Assembly: GCA_028538565.1 (NCBI GenBank)
Contig: JAPQWN010000006.1
Location: 66,700,984 to 66,764,983, forward strand
DNA from: Umbellularia californica
Taxonomy: Eukaryota; Streptophyta; Magnoliopsida; Laurales; Lauraceae
Direction: 5' to 3'
Length of the DNA stretch: 64,000 nucleotides
A program made the position numbers and the translations under genes. Position 1 is the first letter of the stretch; each line of letters opens with the position of its first letter. This document shows, in pieces, positions 11,867 to 24,300 of the stretch. The notes under the pieces were generated by a model. The model was not told the DNA's origin and searched no databases. It worked only from the letters and a program-made list of their open reading frames with translations.

Positions 11867-14800
11867 TAAGGATGCATTTGTCCAATGAGCGGAATCCCCC
11901 CTAGAGGAAAATTGTTTCAATTTTTCCATACAACCCACTATTCTTTTGGTTGATGGGACCTATTTTCTTTGTGGATAAAAATGGATTAATTATCCTGGAT
12001 CGAGAGGATTTTGATTTTCTACAAGAGAGGAGTGCTGGATTTTTCTTTATTGTGGAAATAAAAATATGCGGAGTATGGAATTCTTTTGTTGCACAAACAA
12101 TTCAATAGGGCCCGTTGTTTGCATGGAATTGAGTTCATAGGGTTTTTAAGAAATGTATTCTTAAAAGTGATCTTTTTAGGTAAAATTCCTAAAAGTGATT
12201 ACAATTGAAAAATGATAGTGATGATCCATTATTACCATCAGATAACCTCTCCATTGATAACCCTCCCTGTGATTGCTATGGGTTAGGTTGGATTTCGTAA
12301 TGGGCGATTTTTTTAATTTTGAAATATAATTTTATTTTTATGAATGGAATTGAAACTATGACCTAAAGACTACCACTTGTCCTATTATACTATATTAAAG
12401 CCAAGCATTTCCAATCTAATTTGGACCGTTGGTTGAAATTTTGATAGCAAGCCATTCTTCTCTCCTTCGTTATCTTTTCTAACTACCCACTTCTGATTCC
12501 ATGGAACACCCATTTTATCTAATATAACTACCAATGTCTATTCCTCACTTTTCCTCTTTTGATTTTGGTAGAACTCCTTATTGTCCACATCTCCTATTCC
12601 ATTTCTGCATATTCTCCCTTTTTTCTCTACCTCACTTCTCATATTCTCTTTCTACTCTATCTAATCTCAGTTGTGAAAATATGTATGGTCATATATTTTT
12701 TTTCTTTTATTTGATTTCTAAAATGGAAGTTTTCAAATAAGGGCTTAAGTTTTTGCCTTATTTCAAAAATGGACATAAGTTTTAAAACATGTCAAATTAG
12801 TCCGTAAGTTTTCCAGTAAGTTATCAATTAAGGACATCCAACCATTTATAAGGTTTTTTTTTTTTTTTTTTTTGTCACTTTTCCTCTTAATTTTTTAAAT
12901 ACCCAAATTATCCTTTATTTAAAACCATGACATATTCTAGTAGCCGCTGCATGCAACCGATCGTCATTGGGACACTAGTTACCAACTTACCATCGATCAC
13001 CATGAAGATGCATATGAAGAAAGGAATGAGAATTAGAGGAACTGAATGAAGGTTTTATTTTAATGAAGGGTAATATGGGTAGTTTTAAAAAATTGAGGGA
13101 AAATCCGTCAAAAAATAGCTTTAAATGGACGGATGTCCTTAATTGAAAACTTCTTGGAAAACTTCGAGGCTAATTTGAGAAGTTTTAAAATTTGTGTCCT
13201 TTTTTTAAATAAAGCAAAATATTTTTCTCAAGTATGTCGAGTTGATGGAAAACAAATAATATCTTTTACATATCCACCCAGTTTATTGATTTTTTTGGAA
13301 ATGATGTAAATAAAGATGTCTTTGTGTACAACCAAAAAACTATCCCTCAAAGATCTGCATAATCATTGGGTTTATACCAATAAATAAAAAAAGGTATAGC
13401 TTGAGCAATGAATTCATAAACCAAATAGAAGTTCTAAGCAAGGGATCTCTTACTATAGATGTGCTTGAAAAAAGGACCACATTGTATAATGATACAAATA
13501 ACCAAGTCTAAAAAGTTACCTTAAGGCCTTATATGAGATTTCCCCTTTCTAAAAAGTTACCGCCGTTCATTGTATTTGGACTGACATTCAAGTCAATACT
13601 TATTTTCCAATTGTATGAATATTTGTATTATATGGACATACTTGTGCTCAGCAAAGGTTATTGTGCTAGTTATAATATATTAAAGCGGGGGATTTTGGCT
13701 TTAATTTTTATTGTCGGTTATGATTTTGACCGAAAGTTACATTGCTTGAAAAAAAAAAAAGAAGAAGAAATCTTGCATGTTCTCTCCCCACTTCTATCTC
13801 ATGCAACAACCTACTTTATTTCTTTATCAAAATCACTTATCTACTCTCCACTTTTATTCTTTTTTTGCAAAGACTATGTCTTGATCTAAACTTTACCATT
13901 CCCTTTCTACTCTAATTCTCCTATTTCCTTTATATCCAATAGCTCTTGGACTACATAAACAGATAATCATAATTTCTTTTTCTTATTTTGCTTTCTTTAT
14001 AAAAACTATAAAATTTTTTAAGGCACGAATATTTAAATTGTAATGTTAGCCATATCCGTGCTAAGCACGAGTAAGTATGTTAGTTATAGTCATACATTGA
14101 GAATTTTACTAAGTAAAAACAAATTGGACGCGGGTCAAGCACACCTAAAACCAAAACATGTCTTGACCAGTTGACCCCGACTTGGCTTAAAGTCCAGAAA
14201 CTCATATCGGCCTTAAACCGTATCAACTCATTACCAAGCCCGCCCCTTGTAAGAGTAGATTGGGAGCAGATTCCCATTGAAATAGGTCCCTAAAGACAGC
14301 CCCTATAGATAAGTTTGAAACAATAAATAACAATAGCAGATCAATAAAGCATCTTACAAGTGATTAATGAACCCCACTTTGAATAAAAAACTTTTAAATA
14401 TTTTTGTTACTATTAAACTTTTACTTAACACATTAAAATCTATTACATTCATCATAAATATTACACTTAAGGCTGTCAATCCAGCTATTCGACGAGGGGG
14501 CTCGGTTAGCCTGACCCATAAAAGCATGCAAAATGAGACCTTTTGTTTTTACCTAAAGCCCAAAGGCAGGATAGGACCCAATTGTGAAAAATATCCTCAT
14601 ACTTAAGGGCCCAGCTAGAGCTTGACCAAGCCAAGCCTGGCCCAGCCCTCTTTCTATTAATATGTATATATGTATGTATTATACACATATATGTTATAAA
14701 TAATACACAAATAGCAATGGTTTCTTTAGATTTTAAATATGGGTTTCACTCCCACTTGATAAAGATAATATCTTTTATCAATCTGAGAAAATTATTAAAG

Positions 14801-15634
14801 AAAATCAGACCTTCAAGACTTATTTTCAGAACCTTACTTCCCACTTATTTCTTCTGAAACCATAACCTATATATACTATTTGATGTTGTTAATAGTTAAG
14901 GTTAATTTTTCGCCCTTGCAAGCAGCTATAGTTACAAGGATAGATTGTAGTATCGGTATCAAAAGTATATTTTGATTAGAATTGATTTTTTATTATGTTA
15001 GAGTTTTTTAGGTGTGATGAATGAAATGAAATAAAAAAAAATAATAAGTGCAGAAAAGTGTTTGCAATATAAAATTAAATTGCAGTTAGTTTTCTTTAAT
15101 TATCTTCATTTTCTCCAACTTTCTTCTATAGTTGAATAAACCTCTAGATTTATACGAAGAGAAGAATATAACATAAAGGTTTTTAAACTAGTTTCAATAT
15201 ATTTCACATTTTGAACTGAAATAATTATAGAAAATGTGTTGACTATAATTTTTGAGTATTTGACGATACATCATAGTTTTAGCCAAGTTTAAAATTTTAA
15301 TTTATTTTATGTTTTATTTTATAACAAATTTTTATCACACCACTAAACCACCAATAAATTTTTTTAAATTTTTTTTTGACATATTGCCTTTTGTATTGCA
15401 TTGCCAATCCCATTATATATAAACGAGGAGGATTAACATCAAGTTGAAAGTCAGTAATGATGTAAATATATTTAAAAAGTTTCTTTTCTTTTGGCCCTGC
15501 CCTGGGTAGGATAGGAGCCTTAGACATTATAGGCATGCCAAGGGCACTAAGGGCTTTGGCTCGACCTACACCCACCCCGCATATTTGAGGGTAGAATGAG
15601 GACTTAACCCAGCACAAATTACACTACCCAGGAT
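11867..15634. other. Gene-poor intergenic DNA
   Basis: AT-rich with fragments of repeats: a MITE-like start gggcccgttgtttgc at about 12110, the foldback element at 12751-13219, and GC-richer patches near 14.1-14.7 and 15.5 kb that look like degenerate repeats. Frames here (for example 13533-13889) are low-complexity and have no domain. Confidence 0.4.
12751..13219. mobile_element. Foldback element (MITE with long terminal inverted repeats)
   Basis: The left arm (about 12751-12915) and right arm (about 13063-13219) are inverted copies. Matching landmarks are ttttgccttatttc with gaaataaagcaaaa-type ends, caattaaggacatcc in both arms, tcaaattag in both arms, and cttaattttttaaa in both. A poly(T) run of 22 lies in the left arm only. 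The loop is about 150 bp. No clear target duplication, so the family (Mutator-like is possible) is open. Confidence 0.7.
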
Positions 15635-16002
15635 TAGGGTTGTAAATAGGTCGGTTCCGGTTCAGGTCCATGGTGGACTCGGAACATAAACCTTTGAAGT
15701 GAAGGTGGAACCGGTTTCTTGGCTTTGGAACTGGAACCGGAACCATATAAAGGACGGGTGTCGATCCGGATCCAGGTCCGGGTCTAGGTCTAGGTAGAGA
15801 ATGATATTGAAAAAAAAAATAGTTTTTTGAAAAGATTTTTGAAAATTGAGGTAATATATCTTGTCTCAGGTCTACGGGTCCGAATCAAGGTGGAATCAAA
15901 TCTGAATACATTTACTTATCAGGGCCTAAATAAGGATAAGACCCGATTTTTTTATGGGTCAAACCTCAGCGATCAGAGAATTGGGGCCCATTTACATTCC
16001 TA
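15635..16002. mobile_element. MITE just upstream of RFC4
   Basis: Ends read tagggttgtaaataggtc on the left and, inverted, taggaatgtaaatgggcc on the right. The interior is rich in gg(t/a)ccgg and ggtcYagg motifs. It stops 116 bp before the RFC4 start codon, so it lies in or next to that gene's promoter or leader. No target duplication could be assigned. Confidence 0.5.
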
Positions 16003-16118
16003 GCCAGAGTGTGTGCTTAATACTCCACTAATATAGAAATTCCCCAGCAAGTGTTATAAAAACCACTGGCTTGATCTCCGAGAGCCATAGTAGCGGGAAA
16101 AGGGTAAACGAGAAAGGA

Positions 16119-18323
16119 ATGGCGCCTCTTCTGCAGAGTTCTCAACCATGGGTCGAGAAATAGTAACTCATCTCTCTCTCTCTTATTGTTCTTCTTCTTC
16201 TCAAAAATCATTCATCTCTCTATCTTTACAAACAACTATCTTCGTCGTCTACTTTGTGATCTGATGATAAGAGGGTTTTTGTGTTTCTGATCAGTCGACC
16301 AAAGCAAGTGAAGGACGTGGCTCATCAGGAAGAGGTCGTTCGAGTCCTCACCAACACCCTCGAGACTTCAAATGTAACAACACCCCATTTCAGTTCTCTT
16401 GCATTTCATTATGATTTTCATATCAAATCCTAAAGTGTAGTAGTAACAGTAGCAAGTATTTGTGTTGATTGGCAGTGCCCTCACATGCTTTTCTATGGCC
16501 CTCCTGGGACAGGCAAGACCACCACCGCGCTTGCTATCGCACACCAACTGTTTGGGTAATGTTCCAATCCTGTTTTCTTCTTCTTTGATGTTTTAGGGCT
16601 TGTTTACTGCTGTTTTGTTTGCATTGAATTAAGTTTCTAGGAATTCTAAGCAATGTGTTCTTAGAAGTGGCTAAGATTGAAGAGATAAAGGTGAATAAAT
16701 TACTCCGAAAACGCAATTGTGGAACATGTAACATGATAACGTCCCACGCCCAAAGTAGGTTGGAGTAGAACATTTTTTTTATTAATTTTTTTAGAAAAAA
16801 AAACACTGTACATATATTTATATATACTGAATTTGAATTCCTAGGATTAAGTCATGGTAAATGGAATCTGACAAAGGAATATTAAAGCAGTGATGGGTGA
16901 AGTATATAAGGTGGAGATTTAGATGTTTCATTGCCTTTCCTAAGGTTTGATTTGCTTGGGGTGATGGATGGGTATTTGAATTCCGGAATTCATGATAAAA
17001 TGGGTTCTGACTTCTGAGGAAGGAATATTAAAGAGGTGAGGGGGGTGAAGGATGTACGGTGGCGATGTAGATGGGTCTGATTGTCCTAGGGTTTGATTTT
17101 TGAGGTTGATGGCTGGGTATTCATTTTACATTGAAGGGAATATTATTTGATGGCCATTTGTGGGTTGTCATCTTTGTTTCTTTAATTATAGCCACTCTAA
17201 TCGGCATGCTGGGCCCTTAGTAGAGTTCGTTTGCAACTTGGTGTTTATGTTTAGTTTCCAGCATATTCAGCTTGAGGCAAATGTGTGGCAGATCAATTGG
17301 CCAAAGTTGGTGAAGATCAATTTGTTTTGTTGTGTGAACTTTTGGTGCAATTTCAGTTTCCATCTGAGAAAAAGGATAGTCAGCTTGGATGGTTTAAGTT
17401 ACCACCAATCTAGATGGTTGGATTTAGTAGCTTGGATGATTTAAATTACTATTAGACTCTCAATTGTTAGATTAGTATTTGACTCCTTTCAGACCTTTTC
17501 CATGGCATATATTCTATATGGTTGTTTACCGAGGATTTAATGTGCAAATCCATTTTTTTCACAGGCCTGAACTGTACAAATCAAGGGTGCTAGAACTAAA
17601 TGCAAGTGATGATCGTGGGATCAATGTTGTGCGAACGAAGATAAAGAATTTTGCAGCGGTTGCTGTAGGTTCTAGTAACCGTTCAGTGTATATATCTATC
17701 TATACACTAAGAATATTTTCACGTACTGCGTGAATTTGTCTTATCTAAAGTTGTCATTTCTTATTCCTTTTCGCTTGCATGCTTTCTATTGTCAATGCTA
17801 GAGGTTACCCCTGTCCTCCCTTTAAGATTATCATCCTAGATGAGGCAGATTCAATGACCGAAGATGCTCAGGTATGTGTAAATTGTATGCATTAAACCTT
17901 ATGTGTGCCACTTTCATTGCTATGTTTCGATGAACATAGAATTGTTAATATCGTGTGACTCTCATATATATATATATGTCTTCTGGATAGAATGCATTGA
18001 GGCGTACCATGGAGACATACTCCAAAGTTACAAGATTCTTCTTCATTTGTAATTACATCAGCAGGTTTATTCCTTCTGCTGCTTCTATCATTTCATTTCA
18101 TGTTGTAAAAGTTTATGTAGAGGTTATCAGCACTATCGCTTTGTCTTATTATTATTCTTCTTGTCATTTTGCTTGCTTGTTCTAAATCATAGGATTATAG
18201 AGCCACTCGCTTCAAGGTGTGCAAAGTTTAGGTTCAAGCCACTGTCTGAGGATATCATGAGCAGCCGTATATTGCACATATGTAGAGAAGAGGGCCTAAA
18301 TTTAGATCCGGAGGTACTATAGC

Positions 18324-18362
<39 letters not shown>

Positions 18363-21300
18363 ACAAATTACTCTTTTTAGTCAATTGTCCATTTTAGTGT
18401 TCAGACTTATGAAGCCTAGAGCAGACCAGGGACCAGTGGGTTGGCTGTTTGGGTTTGGTTGACCCTTGACCCTAACCCATCAGCATATAGCTATTAATCA
18501 TTGAGACCTAGGGTTGGGGAAAACTTCAACCCCATCACGTAATCCTCGTCCCTTGATCTATGACCCTCAAATGTTCAAGTGTTTTACCTCTTGCGCCTGA
18601 TCAGAAGTGTCTGATTCAGTAATTCATAATCTAGTGTTGGGTTGATCTCCTAGTTGGATCAAACCGCCCACCAGTATGGGCCAATGCCTGGTCCAGGGTT
18701 CAAAACCCAGATCTATTATGAAATTGACTTCTATGTAGCATCCACTTCTAATTCTAACATCTTTGTGGATGATGAATGCATTAATGTAGGCTCTTTCAAC
18801 TTTAAGCTCCATCTCTCAAGGTGATCTTCGTCGGGCTATAACATACTTGCAGGTGTGAAATATTTTATATCCGGATATATTTATTTATTTTTGAAGTTTT
18901 TATATCCGGATATATTTATTTATTTTTGAAGTTTATGATGCACTTTAATTCTTTTTTTTTTTTTTTTTTTTTTCAGTTTCAACTTTCAAAAGGCGAGCTA
19001 GCCCAAAATTTTTACTTTTCAATACATCATTAGGCATCTTAGTTTTCAGATTCCCTTTGTATCTGCTTCCTTATTTCAGATATTTGAATGCTGAATTGTA
19101 TCTGCTCCCCACGTCATGTATTCAAATCCCGCACGAGACTTACCCGGTGCACGTGTGTGTGGATTTCACGTGTGCGCCCAGAGGAATAGTCTTCTCGGGT
19201 TATCTACTACGGGAAAACCCTCGTCCTAAAAAATTGAAAAACACTAACTGATAATTCTGGTTTTGGCATCTTCAGTATTACGTAAGAAATTAGAAATTTG
19301 CTAAAAGTTTAAAGTTTTTCCAGGAGAATGTCTTGTTGGAAACAAATGTTCACATATTTCCCTCATCATTGGATCAAGACATGGTCATTTTCAATTGTTG
19401 TAGGAGTCTTCTATCCTTGTATACATTAGTTGAAACATGAGATGCATAATTATCTTTCCATCTTTACAATATACTACATGGAGGTGATGTTTGCAGGAGT
19501 AGTGTCAACGAGAGAACCTGACAATTGAGTTGAATTATACCCCATAACTCTGGCCATGTGAGTGATCCTATCATCATAAAAGTAGATGAGTAATTCTTAT
19601 CATTAAGTTTGACTGAAATGGAGATTGATTCCAATTGAAAACAACCCCATTGTCAAAACACAATATTTGATGACAAGCAGTTTCCTTTATTCTTGAAACT
19701 GCCTCTGAGTTCAATTTCAATTCACCATCATCATCATCAGGTCTTTGTCCTCAACTATGTTGTGTAGCTACATAAATCTGTGAGATCCCATCTGCCCAGG
19801 CTTGCTAGCTTGCTTGTCTCCTAGGGGGCTCAGACTACACTAAGTCCCATATTGGAAATATCCAAGTCCCCTGGGCTTATAGGTCAAACCTCGTCTTAAC
19901 TCAACATGACGCATTTTAAAACCATGCGGCCCCAAAAACCGTAAGAACTCTTGAGCTAAGTGTGCTCAGACGGGAGCAATAATAGGATGGGTGGCCTCCT
20001 GGGAAGTCCTCGCATGTGCACTTGGGCCAAAGTGGACAATTTCAGACTGTGTTGTGTGGGGCTGTCAGAAATTCTATTTTGTTATTTTAGTCTATCCTGG
20101 GCCAAAACCTGATCTTTGTTAAAGTGTAAACTTGTATGATATTTGGCCCAACCCACTTGTATGATATTAGGCCCAGCCCAAGTGTAAATAGGAGATCTAG
20201 TCAATGATATTCCATGACATTCAAAAGCATATGCCAGAAAGAAAGAGATAGCCAGGAAGAAAGAGAGAGATAGAGTTGTGTGAAATTCTCACATTCGATG
20301 ATTCTCATCTTGGATTTCTGTTCTTTAAATAGACTTTACAATGCCTAAGATTAGGCTACAAATCAAGGAATTAAAACCTAATTAGATCAATTAGATCTCT
20401 AAGAATGGAAAGACAATTAATCTATCGAGCTGTATACAATCTATCTTGCTGTACACATTTTGACTAGATCTCCTATTTACACTTGGGCTGGGCCTAATAT
20501 CATACAAGTGGGTTGGGCCAAATATCATACAAGTTTACACTTTAACACCCCCCCTCAAATTGATGCGGTGAATCAACCAGCAACAATTTGCGAACTAGGA
20601 ATTCATGCCGCGGTCGTGGAAGGCCCTTGGTGAAGATATCAGCAAGCTGGAACTCAGTGGAAATATGGGGAAGAGTAATGATTTTGTGATCATACTCGTC
20701 CCGAATGAAGTGACAGTCCACTTCAATATGCTTGGTCTGCTCATGAAACACAGGATTTTCAGTGATTCGAATGGCACTTGTGTTGTCAGCATGAAGAGGA
20801 GTCGGTTGAGTCTGGGAGAAGCCAAGCTCGGAGAGCAACCCACGAAGCCATAGGATCTCAGAACAAGCGGAAGACATGGCTCGGTATTCGGATTCCGTGG
20901 AAGATTTGGACTCTTTCTTGCTTTTTACATTTCCAGGAAACCAAGGCGTCTCCCAAGTAAACACACCATCCTGTGGTAGAGCGACGGGTGTCCGGACAGC
21001 CAGCCCAATCCGCATCAGAATAAGCGGTGAGTGTAAGTGGTGTGCCAACTGGAAATAATAAGCCGCGGGTAGAGGTACCAAGAATATATCGAACAATCCG
21101 TTTGACTGCTGCCAAATGATGATGCCGTGGGGCCGTCATAAACTGACTGACCAGATTAACAGCATAAGAGAGATCTGGTCGAGTAATGGTGAGATAGACA
21201 AGGCTACCAACCAAACGACGATAGAATGTAGGATCAGGAAGGAGATCGCCGTCTTGTTGATGAAGCTTGGCATTTACTTCCAACGGTGTGTCGACTGGGC

Positions 21301-24300
21301 TAGAATCACCGAGATCGGCAAGATCCACTAGGTCAATAGCATATTTGTGCTGATGAAGAAACAAGCCTTTCTTTGATTGATGCACTTCCAAACCCAAGAA
21401 ATAATTCAAAGGTCCCAAATCCTTCATATGAAACTTATCTTGCAGAGAGGCCTGTATCTGTCGGATCATATCACTGTGAGGGCCAGTAATAATAATATCA
21501 TCAACATATACAAGGAGAATTGTGGATCCTCTGGATGAATGAAGTGTGAACATCGAAGGATCATACGGGCTCTGTATGAAAGAAAGCTGAAGGAGAGTGG
21601 TTCGGAACTTGTCAAACCAGGCTCTGGGTGCCTGTTTAAGGCCATATAGTGAGCGTCGTAATCGAGCAACATCGGTCTTGGAAGAAGAAGGAATTCCTTG
21701 AGGGAGACACATGTAGACTTCCTCTTTAAGATCCCCATGAAGAAAAGCATTCTTCACATCCATCTGATATAGTGGCCATGACTGAGAGGCGGCTATAGCA
21801 AGAACTGTACGTACAGTTGTCATTTTGGCCACTGGAGCAAAAGTCTCCTCATAGTCGATGCCATACTCCTGCCTGTTTCCAAGTGCAACTAGACGGGCTT
21901 TGTAGCGATCCAAGGATCCATCAGACTTTAATTTCACCGAGTATACCCACTTGCATCCAATGGGTTTGATAGAGGAAGGACATGTAACAATGTCCCATGT
22001 ATGATTGTTTTGAAGAGCAGTAAGTTCTTCCTGCATAGCCTGTTTCCAACAATCATGCTGCACTGCCTGAGAGTACGAGTTAGGGATAGAAACAGAAGAC
22101 AAAGTGGTTAATAATGAAGCATGAGTAAAGCCATAGCGATCAGGTGGCTTGATGTGGCGAATGAATCGGCGAAGAGCCAGAGAATCCGGAGGTGGATTAG
22201 GTGCAGGATCAGGAGCAGGAGGCGCCGGAGGTAGATCAGGTGCAGGATCAGGAGCAGTCAGGGTAGGCGCAGCGAGAGACCCAGAGGCAGGATCACCTGT
22301 AACAGTCCGTCGTTTATACACAAAATTCGGCTTAAAACGAGTAACAGGTGGAGGCATTTTATCTGAAAATGATGGTAAAAAAGAGAACGAGACAGTCATT
22401 TGAATCACCATGCCTTGGAAAGAAATATTGATTTTAAAAAAACACGACATTGCGAGACACTCGAATTCTTTTGGCTTTAGAATCATAACATAGATAGCCT
22501 TTTTGATTAAGAGCATAACCAAGAAAGGCACAGATGGAGGATTGAGCTGTTAACTTAGTGCGCTCAGTGGGAGGAAGAAGAACAAAACAAACACACCCAA
22601 AAGGACGAAGATGATCATAGAGTGGATTCTTTTGAAAAAGTCTAAAAAACGGTGTCTGGTTGTCTAATCTAGAGGAAGGTAGTCGATTTATGACATGCAC
22701 AGCGGTTGAGAGGGCTTCAGGCCAAAACCTAGTTGGAACAGAAGATGCTAACAAAAGTGAACGAGCAATATCCAAGAGATGTCGGTTTTTCCGCTCAGAC
22801 ACACCATTTTGTTGGGGGGTGTAAGGACAAGAGCGCTGAGAGATGATGCCTTTGGATTGCAAAAATGTTTGAAATTCCTTAGAAACATACTCCCCCCCTG
22901 AATCAGATCTAAGAATTTTAATGGTAGTGGAAAATTGATTCTCAACATAAGACAAGAAAACTTTAAAAACCGAGAAAACATCAGACTTAGCATGCAAAAA
23001 ATAAATCCAAGTAAAACGACTATAATCATCAATGAATGTAACAAAGTATTTATAATGAGAAGGAGAGATAACAGGTGCAATACCCCACACATCACTATGA
23101 ACAATATCAAAACATTTCATTGCTAAAGAATCATGAAGAGGAAAAGGAAGGGTTTTCCCTTTCCCCATTTTGCAGCTATCACAATTAAAAGAAACATCCT
23201 TAAAAGAAACTTTATTATCATTAATTAAACCAGAATTTAATAAAAACATCAAAGTTTTGGAATTAGGATGTCCTAAACGATTATGCCACAATTGGCATTT
23301 ATTATGACCAAAATTGGAAAACAAAGCAGACTCCGAAGGGAGCTTTTCTGTTGACGAAATCTGGAGGGGAAACAGGCGTCCCTTCTTAGGGCCCTTCGCT
23401 AGCACCTTCCCCGATACTTGATCCTGCACAACACAACCAGAGTGAGAAAACAAGATGGAGCAATTACTATCAACAAGTTGATCAACTGATAACAAATTTG
23501 TGGTTAAGCGAGGGGAAAGAAAAACATTATGCAAGGGTAAGGAGTGAGGAACCTGTCCAACAGCAGAAATGGGAATACTGCCACCATCAGCAGTATTGAT
23601 GCAGAGGTCTCCATCATACTCCCTAATATGAGTCATATTGGCAGGAGAGTGTCATGTGATTGGAGGCCCCTGAATCAATATACCAGGTGGATACTGAAGA
23701 TTTTGGTTTACCTGATAGGCCAAGGGCAGAGAAAGCATTTATGATCATTTGCTGGACCATTTCAGGAGTGAGGGTAGAAGAAGAAGAGGCAGCAGGTGGT
23801 GCAGGCATAACTGGTGAAGGAGCTTCAGGAAGATGTGCAGAGTAGGTTCTCTGTTGTGCCCGATTCTGAGGTCGCGTCCGGCATTCCGGAAGAACATGAC
23901 CTTTGGTTTTGCAATAGGAACAAAACTTCTGGTTGCACTGAGTGGAAACATGTCCGAGTTTGTGGCAGCAAAAACATTTGACCTTGCTCATGTCCCGGGC
24001 TTGAGGCTTACCCCTGGCAGCATAAGCAACATTGATAGGAGCAGCCTGAGGAGCATTCTGTGTAAGTGCCGTCTGAGTCACCAAGCGCTGTTCCTCTCTA
24101 AGGAGTTCACCCAAACATGATTCGAGTGAAGGGAATGGTACCCTGCTCATTAAGTTGGACCGAACATTTTCAAATTGTGGCCGTAACTTCATCAGAAACT
24201 GATCCCGCTGACTTGTCTGATGGATCTCTTGAATAGAGGCTAATGAGGTAGCAGGAAGGTCAGCATAAATAAGCTCAGCGTAATCAGTCCACAGACTTGT

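Noticed and set aside
13533..13889. 118-residue open frame
   Set aside because: AT-rich low-complexity translation with no motif, no splice partners and no start context.
19941..20021. 5S rRNA gene
   Set aside because: Only the 3' two thirds of 5S is present, and it is embedded in Cassandra-like LTR sequence.
22149..22403. Gly/Arg-rich open frame on the + strand
   Set aside because: Antisense shadow of the Pro/Ala-rich linker between integrase and RT of the Copia element.
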